A stretch of DNA of 64,000 nt from NCBI RefSeq assembly GCF_028769735.1, contig NC_088171.1, positions 132,821,533 to 132,885,532 on the forward strand, written 5' to 3'. The position numbers and the translations under genes were made by a program. This document shows positions 26,212-37,857 of this stretch, piece after piece (within the stretch, counting starts at the first letter, position 1; the number at the start of each line of letters is the position of its first letter). Below the pieces are notes generated by a model that saw only the letters and a list, made by a program, of their open reading frames with translations, ran no database searches and was not told the origin of the DNA. Source of the stretch: Zonotrichia leucophrys gambelii. Its lineage: Eukaryota; Chordata; Aves; Passeriformes; Passerellidae.

Positions 26212-29200
26212 GGTGGCAGGCCCTTGGGCCTCCAGGATTATCCTTTAAGTCTTGTTGTACACCAGGTTTAGTAATGGAACTAATAATTTGGTTTTGCTGA
26301 AGTGTTATGATTAGGTTTATGTGGACTCAAGTATTATTTGCTGCTGTCATTTGTAGAGTGCTTTCAACTTTTTCAGGCTTGCTCAGGGTAAGAAGGGAAG
26401 CACTCATTTGGCCATAAACATGGTGACCAGGTCTGGCAATTACTATGACCTGAAGTCGTATGATGGGACATGGTGTGATAATACAGTGAAATATGTTAGA
26501 GAAGGGCACATTTGTGTGCCTGCCAGCTTTGTGCCTGCATGATGTATTTGTGACTATATTTTCTTCTGGTTTTCAGTTATTAAGATAATTTTATTTGCCA
26601 AGAGTTGCGTTTCTGCTTGAATGATAGGCATATTCAAGGAAAATGGATATCAATGTTAGAATTAATGGAGAAAAATTAGATGGAGACTTAACCTCACATG
26701 GTTTAAAAAGTTTGGGTTTTTTATAAACAGTGTGAGCATGAAAAGAAAGGAAAAATTACAGCAGTTTCAAACTGTCTTCTGATATATTACTTCTGATATA
26801 TTACTTTAAAAAACTATTTCAGCTTTTAAATAATTTGCTCTGAAATATTTTGGTTTTAGTAGTCTTAAGGTAAGGCAAGTGAAAAGAGAGGCAACGTAGA
26901 AATAAAAGCATGATAAATATGAAATTGCTACCTGTTCCAAATTTTTTGTGTGTATGAATAACTTTAGAAGTTACAAGATTTATTTTCAATAAAGGTCACT
27001 ACCCCATTTTGCAATACTGAAAACTTTGTGAATCACTGTTCTCTGGATGGTTGAGAACTGTAGTTTAAGATGGATATACTAAAGGGAAGGATAATCCCTA
27101 AATACTTCTTCTCACTGGAGGAAGAAACCAGAATTTAATTTCCATCAAAAATGAGCCTAAGCTTAAAACTCTGCAAATGAGAAATTAACAAGTGTGTGTA
27201 ATTGAAGCATTCAGGCTTATAGCAAGGCCATGGCTTGTGGCAGTCCCAGGAAAGAAGTAGCATTTAGGAAAAATAGAACTTTTGTCAGTTCCCACAACTA
27301 AAGAGGGGAGAACAGAGGGCTTAATTTCTCATTTGAAGAAGGGAAAGAAGTCACTCTTCCATTGCTGTAACACCTAGGAGGGCAAAACAGTCTCTGAGGC
27401 TTTGGAGTAAGACTTCGGTAAAACCATATGGGACTATTGCATTTGAGAATGGCAACTTCGTAACCTACTGGAAGTGAAGTGCTTAGGCAGACTTAGCTGA
27501 TTTTAAAATTTAAGGTCTTTAACCTCTGTCTTTATACTGTTATTTAAGTTAGTCCCTACTTCATCAAAGGAAATGAGTGCTGAAGGGGTATGTGGTGGGG
27601 ATCAAAGAGGGAGTAAAATTCCTGGGATTTAACTGAACTGCAGAAGTGTCCTCTGCTGACATGTCAATTACTGAGACAGAGCAAATAATTGTTTCTCATT
27701 GTTGCTCTTGACTCTATGAACTTCTGACTCTTGAGGCAGAGAGCTGTGCTTCACTCTGTTTTGTGGGGTGATGGTGGCGACATCCTCCCTACACCTCGCG
27801 CAGCAGAGGTGTCTGTACAGCGTCTGCAGGTGCTCCCATGGAAGCTGTATCCATCCTTGGTGGATCTGCCTCTGGACAATGGGGTGGTCTGGGTGTCCAT
27901 TCTTCTATCCATTTTAGCTCTGATTTCTACCATAGTCCCATGTCCTTCTCCTTCCCCCAAAAAAATGTTTAGACAGATTCCTGTTTCTCTGAAATATGGT
28001 GTCAATTATTGTGTAATTTTCCCTTTAGTGGAGATTGCTCTTTTCTCTGTGAAGTACTGCATTTTGAACTGTCTGGCAAGGCAGAAATGAGCTATGTGTG
28101 TGCTTTTTCCCCTTCATGAAATTCTTTAAGGATATTTTCTTGACACATCAGTGCTATCATAGATTAATAAAAATGAGGGGGGGAAAGTTCCTCTTTGGAC
28201 ATTAAATTCATTCAGATGAAGATCTATCTTCATATTAAATTGAATATATGTTTCACACATGCTATAGATCTACACATCTCTGAAGTAAGTAGGGAATCTT
28301 CTTCTGAAAGCATAACAACCTAATAATGAAAATAAAATGTAAGGTGTATAGAATCACTACAGTTAGGAATATTCTTCTGCAAAATTTCCTATTTTTTATA
28401 GTAAGAATAATACCCATTGTGAAATAGATCTCTTCTGGGTAAGTAGTGCTTTTATAAGTGTGTTTTGGCCTACTGCATTTTCATCCTGTAGAAGCAGAGG
28501 CAAACTGTACTCTTCTGGGAATGGAAGGAACCTTTTAACAATTTTAATAGTCTATTTTTGCTTGAGAAAGCAATTTTACATAAATATGAAGTCCTTTTAA
28601 AAAAATCTTATTCAGGTTTTGCCACCCTTGAAATGTTCACTCTTTTCCTAGCTGTGGTACATTTAAGGATAATCTTTTCAACTCTTCAGATGTTTAAAAA
28701 CATTCCATGTTTAGCAAAATTATGTAGACTCTTCACTAGATGAGAAAATGCACATACTTGGGTGTAAATAATCCCACCAAATTTTAGGCACTCTGAAGAG
28801 AATTAGGAACATAACAAGAAAGCAAGATTGCCAGAGGTGATTTGGACTCCTAACTATTGCATTTCTTTCTTTGCCCATTGCAAAGGGAGTGGAGATGATC
28901 TCCTGTGTAGCTTGTGTGTCTGATTTATGTTCCTGAAATTTAGGGACTAATCTGGGTTGTTGATTAAATTAGTTTTTCAGAATATATTGCTTTAGGATTT
29001 GGAAATATTCATGAGGATATGCTCAAAATTCCTATGAACTATTACCTGTTTATTACTTTTATTAAATAAATGCAGAGCTTATTTCATGTAGTTTGTAGGT
29101 ATTGTATAGCTAAAAAACAACAGAGCATCTCCTTTCCCTGTAGTGCAGAGGGTACTAATTGGAAGTAACGTGTGTTTTGTTCCTAGTGTTTACATGAAGC

Positions 29201-32200
29201 TATGAAACAGCCTCATATATGTCTGAGTAAAAGTTGTAGTTCCTATTATGGTTTGAATCTTGGGATGTGATACAGTGTTTCTTCTCCTTGTGTAGAATGT
29301 TGAAATTATTTTAATATCTGTTCTGACTGGAGTTATGGATCCTGTGTTTTTGATTAATTTTCCTAAATTTAATTAAATTTAAATCACCTCTGCTGCTTTC
29401 AAGGTTAAATTAAGTAAAAAAGTATTGCATTTCTTTTATTAACAGAAGAATAAATAAATCCCCAGATGAAGCAGAGATAGATTCTGCAAGAAGCAGCATG
29501 GGCAGGGGACTCTTTCCTTGGAAATAATAGTCTCATTCTTTGAGAGAGACTTTCCAGAGGAATGGAGTACTACTGTAAGGCTTACCAAGAGAACACGAAT
29601 GTATTTTGTTTGTAGAAGTTTTGTTTTTTAAGGTAATAATAGTAGTAAAGATTTTTAAATTCTTTTTCTTGGCTACAGTATGGTTAAATAATTAATCTAC
29701 ATTATTTTAGCAGCTCTAGGCTGCTTCCATTGCTGTGTAGACAGACCTTAGTTACTGTACTTTAGCAGTACAATAACAAAAAAGCCAATTATAATAACCA
29801 GCAGCAACAATTTCCAAAATACCTATGTGCAGATGGCTTCCCACTTTAAATGTAGTGCTACCAGTTCTTTGAGATAACTTGATGTTTCCAGATGATCTGA
29901 TGTGCTCCTTGAATTTTACCTGAGGTAGATAAAAGGCTATTTTTGCTTTCTTGTAACTTGCAAATATTTTACTGTCCATTAGTTATTAAACTATCAGCTA
30001 TGGAGTTAACTCGGAGAAGACCAGTTCCTTCAATGATATCAGTAAGTTTTCATGGCATCTTTGAATCATGTTTTAAATGAATCAGTTTATGAGTTCAGAT
30101 GATCAACCTGCATTACATCCAACAAAACAAATAAAAAAAGAATTATGTTTAAGGTGGATATCTATTTGCAATTAAAGATGAGGAACTTCTGCATATATAC
30201 AGATGCCAAAGACTTGGTTCAGTAGCTTTACATTCTGTAGTGGTTCTTTCCTGTCCTGAAGTTATATTTCTTTTCTCTCAGCTGACTAACTATATCTCAG
30301 CTACAAAACCAGTAATTTCATTGATTATTTCTTTAATGTGCCCACTGTTAATATTTAGGCAACCTAGTGGGAGAATGCAGGCATGCTGTCAGATACCATG
30401 CTGGGAAAGTTTATACACATGCAGATATGCATGTCTTGTGAGTGTGCACTGGTATACATTTTAAGGCTTATCACTGTTATTTGTATTGCACCAATAATGT
30501 ACAAAGTGCAATCTCTATATATATAGATCCTATTCTTATTTTTTATTAGTATATCTAAAGTAATTTATAGTAAGTTTCTATTTAATTAATGTAATTTCTT
30601 CAATTTTTTTAAACTGGTGCAGAAAGTGCTATGTATACATCAAGAACAGTGAATTGGGATTTAAAGTGTAGCCAGACCTTGAGTGGATGTTTAGGACTGA
30701 TTTTTATCTCACCAAATGCTATTGACAGTTAGAGGTTATAACAAGCAATTTATCAGCCACTGCTTAAGAGTAAAAGAAGAGTTTTCGGTTTTTCAGAATG
30801 GGTAATTTTCAAAGGTGAATTACTAGAGGGAAAGCCAAAGGGGGTGAAAAATTGTGAAGGATACCACAAAAACAAAGATGTCTTTTAATCTTGTAGCATC
30901 TCTGAAGCAGAAGTAAAAAAAAAAATCACTGGGGCCTCACTTTGTTTTCTTAAGACCATCTTTTATAAAAGCTTGAAAGTTGAGGACAGCTCACATTGCT
31001 TTCATATTATCTGAAATTACTTGTCAACTATTTTCAGTAAAAGCAGTGATAAGCTCCTTTACATGGTTTTTTAAATGGTTGTGTGGTCATTAAAACTTTA
31101 GGGATTTGAGGCTTGGGATGCATGATGCAGCATGGTGCACTGCCCACCCCTTGGGTTTGACAAAGAAATACAGGAGGAATCTCCAGAAGATCCTCCATTT
31201 GCTGCTGTCAGAAGCAGCAAAAGGGTCAGAGACCTGAGTGTAAATTTCTTTTACAGTAAAGATGACCAATTATTGTAGGATGACCACTCCTATTTTAAAT
31301 GAGGAAGATTAGTTTTGTAACTCAGCAAAGGTTTCAGGCTTTTTTTAAATCAAAAAATGGTTAGAAAGTTGCTTTGAAAACCACTCCTACAGCAAGGTTC
31401 ATAAATAATAAATATTACCTCTTATTAATCCATATTTTAGTTTAAATCTACCTCATGGCAAGTTGCCCAAGAATGTGGGATTCTTTACAAGAGAAGGTGA
31501 TGAGCCATAGTCCCCAAGGAATTAAATTGTGAAAACAATCTCAGTTTCAAACATGCTAGTATAGATCTGTTATTCCCTTTCCACATCTATCACAACACAT
31601 TCTAAATTGTGGCTGATCTTCTATGCAAATAGCTGTCTTATTAGACGCTGGGCTCTGTGTGCCAGTGTCTCCATGGGTTTCTCAGGCATTTGCTATGTAA
31701 CCATCAAAGCAGTGGGAATGAATGATGATGATTGCATCCCTTTGAAGAACAAAGAGGACTCAAGGTTCTAGATGCCAGAGTTGGTGACACTGAGCCACAC
31801 AGGCAAACACCAGTATCTCTGTGGCTTATTTTAAGTCAGGAAATAATCTTTGCCTGTGTTTTCTTCTTCTGTTGTATTGGCATTGCTAAAACTGCAAACA
31901 TCTTTCACAGCTGATGTTTTGTTATAAACCATTAGTATACTATGGAAATTGCAAAAGGCAAGTCAAAACAGTCTCTTAGCAGTGGCATAAAAAAGCCAAG
32001 ATCTAGTTTTGCAGCGTAAAAATGTATCTGTTGCCTCCTCAGTTAGCTGAAAGTTCAAATTGTACTTTTATTTTTCCATTCTAATTATTATGATGTGAAT
32101 GTTATGAAATACATCCCAATCCTGTGAAGCATAATAGATGAACAGATAAAAATAAAATAATAAACTTTGTGGTGTTAAAATGCACAAATAACTAGTGGGC

Positions 32201-33761
32201 ATCATTTCTGTGGCTATATTTTAAATCATGTGTGAGGCTATGGAGAAAATAAATTTGGGATGCTGGCAGTAGTGTTCAGCAGTGCCATGGCATGCTTTTT
32301 GGGCCGTGATTTGGCATCTCAGTGCCCTCCAGGGTTGCACTTCCCAGAAAGTGTGCCTTGGCAGCAACCAGGGACTCTTGTCTTGCTGTAGCACAGCTGG
32401 TTATGCCTAACAAAAAAGTACAGCTCTTGCAGATAACTCCATGGCCATATGTGCACAATCTGCACATGGTTTGTGGCTACCCAGGATGATTCAGCCGAAG
32501 TTTGCCCTTGGCACGCTTCTCACCAGGGCCAGTTGGGAAAAGGCAGGGGTTGGCTGCTGTGCATCTTCAGTGCTTGAACAGTAAATCTGACACTTCTTGA
32601 AAACATCATGTCTCTCATGAGTGTGGGTTTTTATGTTGGGACTCTTGTGTTGTAGAGGCAGTCAGATGGTGGGGCTTATCATCACTGTGGTGAGTAATGT
32701 CTCCAGCCCTGCTAAAATGGTTCAATCCCAGTGTTTTGAGCAATAAGCATGACTGTAACAGCCAGTAATTTCATAACCAGGGAAAAAGAGATGAAATGAG
32801 TGTGTTTGTAGTATCTGCCGTTTGAGAGGCAGCTCTGTGAGGGATGAATATAAAACCATAAGGTTTTACATGGTAAAAGATACATCAGGAATTTACTAGA
32901 GCAGTGTTCAGATCATGCTTGTTCAGTTACAAGAATGGTGTGGAAATGCCAGTATACCAGAAGGAACATCTTTGTATGGATGATTATGCAGTTCCTTGTG
33001 CAGTCCTAGTGTCACCTCCTTGTGAGGATGTGTGCAACATGGCTGTGCAACATGAAAATCCCATTCAAGAATCTGGCTGCTTGTTACTGAAATGCAATGA
33101 AGGTAATTTAAACTATCAATACCATGCCTGAGAGGTGTAAAATGCATACAGCCCCAGCTTTCACTTTTGTTCTCCATTTCCTATTCATTCACAGATATCT
33201 AGAGCCCATGGCAGGAAAATAAGAGAGAGTGGGGTTGCTGTATTTTAGGTATCTGCTTGTCTGCAGGTAGTTTTCCTGAGCAATTTCACCTGTGGATGCA
33301 CACAGCCTATCCTGCCTCTGACTCCTAAGTGTGGTGTAAATGTATTTTCAATAATGGAAACAGCTCACAATATTCACTCCCTGGTTTATTAAAGAAATAA
33401 ATTATATAGGAATATAATTGGTGGTACCAAATGCTGAATTACAGTGGTACCAAATGCTGAATTACAGTGCAATCAGTTTAAATCCTTTCTTTTTTCTTTA
33501 TTTTCATTCAAACTAACAGGCATTCTGTAATGGTAATAACCCATGCAATGGAGAAAAAGGTATGTTTAGAATGTATCTAATAGTCTTCAGAATAGTGATG
33601 ATTAACTCCAGTGTCTCATTGTACTCTGGGAAGGCTTATGTCTTTGTGTGTAATCATGTAAATGTTGCTTGTTACCATTTTTCTGATGTTATAAGCAATT
33701 GATTTTGTTAGTAATTTATTTAGGAATAATGTTGTGGTTTTTGTTTTGGTTTGTTTTTTTT

Positions 33762-33762
<1 letters not shown>
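26212..33762 (+). other. TRIQK 5' intron region, second part
   Basis: This is AT-rich intronic sequence without recognisable coding exons or further LINE or LTR copies. It contains a 14-bp direct duplication of TTCTGATATATTAC at about 26,778-26,805 and a 23-bp tandem duplication at 33,421-33,466. Otherwise I see nothing that I can name. Confidence 0.55.
33421..33466. repeat. Perfect 23-bp tandem duplication
   Basis: Two identical 23-bp units, each starting GTGGTACCAAATGC, lie head to tail at 33,421-33,443 and 33,444-33,466. Identity of the two copies suggests a recent slippage or duplication event. It lies about 340 bp upstream of coding exon 1. Confidence 0.97.

Positions 33763-33798
<36 letters not shown>
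33763..33798 (+). repeat. T36 homopolymer forming the exon's pyrimidine tract
   Basis: A run of 36 thymines (preceded by T8 and a G) ends 11 bases before the start of the TRIQK coding exon. It serves as the polypyrimidine tract of that 3' splice site. A run this long is likely to vary in length between individuals and is prone to sequencing error, so its exact length should be treated with care. Confidence 0.9.
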
Positions 33799-33799
<1 letters not shown>

Positions 33800-33809
33800 A
33801 TACTGACAG

Positions 33810-33890
33810 TGATTTTTGGATTGAAAACAATGGGTAGAAAAGATGCCTCCACATCAAGGACTCCTGTTGACCAGTACAGGAAACAAATAG
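33810..33890 (+). CDS. TRIQK: TRIQK coding exon 1 (residues 1 to part of 21); CDS begins at 33,830
   Basis: The exon starts after the acceptor 'gatactgacag' (AG at 33,808-33,809) and ends at the donor ATAG|GTAAGAG (33,890/33,891). It has 20 nt of 5' UTR, then ATG at 33,830-33,832 with A at -3 and G at +4, a strong initiation context. It encodes MGRKDASTSRTPVDQYRKQI plus the first base of Gly21, which I recognise as the N terminus of TRIQK. TRIQK is a small endoplasmic-reticulum membrane protein of about 86 residues, conserved in vertebrates and linked to embryonic morphogenesis in Xenopus; its biochemical role is not established. The first QxxK motif (QYRK, residues 15-18) is complete here, and the second (QIGK, 19-22) is split by the intron. 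Residues 7-11 differ from the human protein as I remember it, while 12-21 agree. Confidence 0.95.
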
Positions 33891-33923
33891 GTAAGAGTTT
33901 GAAAGAAAAGTTTGTGTGCTTAA

Positions 33924-33952
33924 AATAAAAACATAACTTTTTTTTTTTTTTC
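33924..33952 (+). promoter_or_regulatory. Possible intronic poly(A) signal with U-rich element
   Basis: AATAAA at 33,924-33,929 lies 34 nt past the exon donor and overlaps the first in-frame stop (TAA, 33,926-33,928). A run of T residues follows from about 33,939, matching a U-rich downstream element. Use of this site would give a 32-residue protein with an altered end and no membrane segment. Functional use is inferred only. Confidence 0.35.
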
Positions 33953-35284
33953 CCAGCAAGGCCCACTAGTAACAAAACGTAGCATTCCTCTTTAAAAACT
34001 TCATTTTATAAATGCTGTTGAGTAAGTCATTCAGCTTTCTGAAGACAGTATTTTGAGTGACTTCAGATAAAGTATATGCTGTGTGTTTGGAAACACTAGT
34101 GAAATACTGCAGCAAAGTGGCTTCACAATATTTCTGACCTGTTGGAACTTTCCTGATTCTCCTGTTTGTCTTTAATTTCATATATGGGCATTTCTAACTA
34201 GATACTTTTCTCATTCATAACAATTTTTGATACACTGAATGTTACAGACCTTTGCATTGTATCACTGCATTTATTCTCACACTAATGGATGTATTAAACA
34301 TGGTAATTTTTTTCCTTAGGACTTTTTCTATCCTTGACTAATACTTATTTAGGTAAATGTATACAAAATATGTACATGCACACATGTACCTTCATGTAGA
34401 TACATTGCAAATGCAAATCCCGCTTTCTTTGCTTAAATGCAAAGGTGAGTTATTTTTGAAATCCATATATGAGGATTCTGTCTCTGTAAAAGAGTCACAG
34501 TATTTTGAAAGTTTATATATAAAATGAAATACTTTAATCTGTACACAGTTATTTAAGTAAATGACTTTGTTTTACAGTTGCTAAGCCCACACATCTGTTT
34601 AAATATGCAGAAAACAAGTATCTGGGGGAAAAAAGGTTGTTTACAACGTACATTCTCAAAGTGAAAGAGCTAGGGTTATGGGGGTGCATTCATAGTAAAC
34701 TCATTTTCTTTAGACACATTGCTCTTAAGTTGGTGAAAACAAGTGTTAAAAATTATTGTAGGGAAGAATCTCATGCTGGCAGGCAAATAAACTACATAAC
34801 TTAGGAGGTGTTTCTGTGATTGTAATACTCCTTAGAGAACAAAGAGCATGAATAGACTGTGCTCTGCCTTTTGCTCTGATAATGGTTGTTTCAGTTCCTA
34901 CTCTGGTCATTCACTGATACCACTATAGCATTTACCAATGGAAATCAGTTCTCTGAACTTAATTGATGTAAGAGGGTGAGTTTGAAAATGTGTGGATATG
35001 ATTTAAAACTCAAGTTTTGCAGGTGTGTTTGAGTTTTATGTGTAACCATTTTGGGCTATCTTTTGGCCTGGTAGCTGAGCTTGGTGGAGTGAGCCCTCTA
35101 GTCTCATTACGCCATTAGGTGTATTATAGGACAAATAGGTGTATTATTGACAAATACAATCCAATATTGCCCTAATGAATATAAAAGTGCTGTTGTTTTC
35201 TGGGTTTTAGTGGGGTTTTTTTGTCATTACTGCTTGATTTTTTTGTTCTTATGTAGTTTTGCATAACTGGTAATAATTCATCCA
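33953..35284 (+). other. Start of the 27.3 kb TRIQK intron
   Basis: This is intronic sequence with no exon or named repeat. The stretch after the possible poly(A) signal ends in 'tttttttcccag', a good acceptor sequence at about 33,957, but no plausible exon follows. An imperfect direct repeat built on AGGTGTATTAT occurs near 35,117-35,150. Confidence 0.5.
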
Positions 35285-35672
35285 TTAGTCACAGGATGGT
35301 TGAGGTTGACAGACCAGTGGAGGCCATCTCATCCATCTGCCCTGCTTAAGCAGGGCCACCTAGAGCTGGTTGCCCAGATCAGTGTTCAGATGTTTTTTAA
35401 ATATCTCCAAGTATAGGAATTCCACAACCTCTCTTCCTGTATTTGACTGTCCTCAAAGTAGAAGGTTTTTTCTTATGTGTTTCTGTGTGTGCCCATTGCT
35501 AGTCCTGTGACAGAGTGCCACTGAGAGGAGCCTGGCTCTGTCCTCTTTGCACCCTCTCTTCAAGTATTTCTATACACTGATGAAATCCTCTTTGAACCTA
35601 CTCTTTTCTCCTAGGTAAGTACTCTCTGATCTCTCAGTATTTCCTCACAGGAGAGATGCTCTAGATTCTTCA
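35285..35672 (-). mobile_element. CR1 LINE fragment, antisense to TRIQK
   Basis: On the + strand it reads as the reverse complement of a CR1 3' region: 'tcacaggatggttgaggttg' (35,289-35,308), then 'agctggttgcccag', 'ttccacaacctctct', 'gtgcccattgctagtcctgt' and 'tcctcacaggagagatgctc'. The element is diverged and 5'-truncated. A substitution cluster in it has made AG|GTAAGT at 35,614/35,615. Confidence 0.9.
35604..35620 (+). promoter_or_regulatory. Ratchet-like splice junction (AG|GTAAGT) within antisense CR1
   Basis: The sequence TTTTCTCCTAG is joined directly to GTAAGT, so a pyrimidine-rich 3' splice site is followed at once by a consensus 5' splice site. This is the layout of recursive splice sites described in long introns of flies and vertebrates. 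Use is not shown; the neighbouring CR1 consensus has GCTGAA in place of GTAAGT. Confidence 0.3.
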
Positions 35673-37800
35673 TTTTACATCTTCCTGATTCTCCTTGGCC
35701 TGATTTCATTCAAATACTTATTAGAAATTACACAGAAAGATTTTGTTTTAAATGCAGTCATTCTGTATGACTTAGATTTGACACTTATATACTTTTGCAG
35801 GGATGTTTTAGTGTTAAGCTGTTCAACAGATGATCCCTCAGAACACAGAGCACCCAGGCTCAATTGTTTTGGAGATGGACATTTGGTCACCTTTTCTAAG
35901 GTAGATTATATCTAGAAACAGTAAGCAAAGTGAGGCTGCACAGGGCCTATCTTTAAAAAATTAATTCATCAAATACATTTAAAGCTCAAAATCCATGCTT
36001 GGAGTGATTACTGGCCTTCTTTTCCAGGCATTTGGTATCTATGAATTGTTGAAAACATTATGATAGATGCTGGCTGAACAGCTATTTTGTGCTGACTAAT
36101 GGTGTGATGTTATTTTTTAGCTTACAACTTAATGTTTTCTAGCCTTGCTGGATAGAAGGTAACCAGATTGAAACGTTTTTCATACCTTTTTTTGGATGGA
36201 AAATGGCAGCCTTCAAGGAACAACATGTCACAAAGTCATATCAACTTCCAACACAATTTTCAGTTAGATGTTTAGTGGAGTAATTTGAAATAGAAGCAGA
36301 TTTTTAATTTCATTTTGTTCCAAGCTTTCTGTTTTGTTCTGAGTTTCCATACGGCGTGCCACATGTTTGCCCTGTGCCATGGTTCAAGTTCATGTTGATT
36401 ACTTCAGTTCAGCCGTTTGCCTTTTTCTCTTCTCCATGAGAACAGGATCACTCATGTTTTGTTTGCCTCTGTGCCACTAGCAGTTGCTGTTTGCTTCAGT
36501 AGCATTTTCAGAGGATTCCCCCAGCACAGAGATTGATACTGTTCTTCCCTGTCAGCTGGCTTTCAGCCATCTCTCCTGACACCAGCCAAAATTTGTCTGT
36601 AGTGCCACTTAAGCTAGTGCTCCAGTATCTGACAGTGGCACTGCCTTCTCAGTGGGGAGCAGAGACAGTCTTCTAGTTATTTCAGACCAAAGTGGCAATG
36701 GCTTCATGAAGCCTAGCCCAAGAGGACAGGGACAACCATAGCAACCTTTTCAAACTGACTTTAGCTGTACCTGGAGGAGGGAGGATGGCACCTAGGCATC
36801 TCTCCCTGTTCAAATCTCCATGAGCAGCCAAGGCTGTAGAAGAAACCATGAGGAAAAGTATTTTAACACTTCTTGCTCATCTCTCTCTCACATACATATT
36901 TGGATATGTACCTGTAGTGCAGCAGCAAACGGGAAGCTCTTCTGCAGGCGTTTCCTTCTCCCTGCTGCTGTTTGTGCTGCTGTGCTTAATTTGCTGGAAT
37001 CTGAGGAAAGGTGTGAGGCAGTATGCATCCTTCTGCATTTATGCAGCTTAGCTCCACAAATGCTGTGAAAATAGCAACAGGTTTTGTACCATATTTGCTT
37101 TGTTTACTGTTATGTGTGCTTTAAGTTCCCAGAACAATTCCACATGTATATTTTCCATCCTTCTTCATCTGGTGTGTCACTTGCTCGGCATGGAAGCTGC
37201 AGGATTTGTGGGTAGTGTTCATGACTTGTGTAATTGTGGGATCCTAAGCAGGCATACTGAGAGGATTATAGCATAACTAAAACCTGGTCTACAAATCAGG
37301 AATAGACATACTTTTGGCTCCCATTACTATTGTGTTGCTGTAGCATAATTTTTCATGAGGAGAGGTTGTTTGCCAATCATTCAACCTTCAATTTGTAGAC
37401 TCAAAGGTCTGCCTATTGTCTGTTCTATATCTCCTGACTTGCCAGCTTGATCTGGAGCTGGAGCTTATACAGGCATAGCCTGGGGGTTCTTTGGAGCAAA
37501 TAAGGCTCCTCACATCCCCTGGGAAGGAGTAAAAGTTATGAATGAAAATGTGTTCTCTTTTTACTTTGGAAAGCACAAAGCTACTCACTTTGGTAGAGTG
37601 AGAGCGGTGACTTGGTGATGGAGGTGGTGTTCATTGGCATCACACATGGGGAGCCATGGGGCAGGGAAGGGGACTGGGTAGGAGTCCTGAGTCCTGCTGT
37701 GGCAGCGCAGGAGGAGAAAGAGCAGTGCCCACCTGAACTAACAGATAAAACTTTGTGGCTAAAGCTGGGGCTTTGTAGGTATGTAGGCACACAGTTTGTG

Positions 37801-37857
37801 GTATTTGGATGGAAAATGGGAATGGGTATTTGGATGGAATGGGTATTTGGATGGAAT
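37801..37857. repeat. Short tandem repeat, unit GGGTATTTGGATGGAAT
   Basis: Two perfect 17-bp units lie at 37,824-37,840 and 37,841-37,857. A third, diverged copy of the core GTATTTGGATGGAA begins at 37,801. It is a local duplication with no coding meaning. Confidence 0.9.

Noticed and set aside
33734..33829. In-frame upstream extension of the TRIQK ORF (Met at 33,734 followed by poly-Phe)
   Set aside because: The extension translates the T36 pyrimidine tract and intron. The acceptor at 33,809 and the strong start context at 33,830 place the true start downstream.
33945..33957. Acceptor-like TTTTTTCCCAG just after the TRIQK coding exon
   Set aside because: No exon with a usable donor or open frame follows, and the T run is better explained as a poly(A) downstream element or chance.
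33616..33975. Minus-strand 119-codon ORF with a poly-Lys run
   Set aside because: It is the complement of the T36 tract and the TRIQK exon, a shadow frame.
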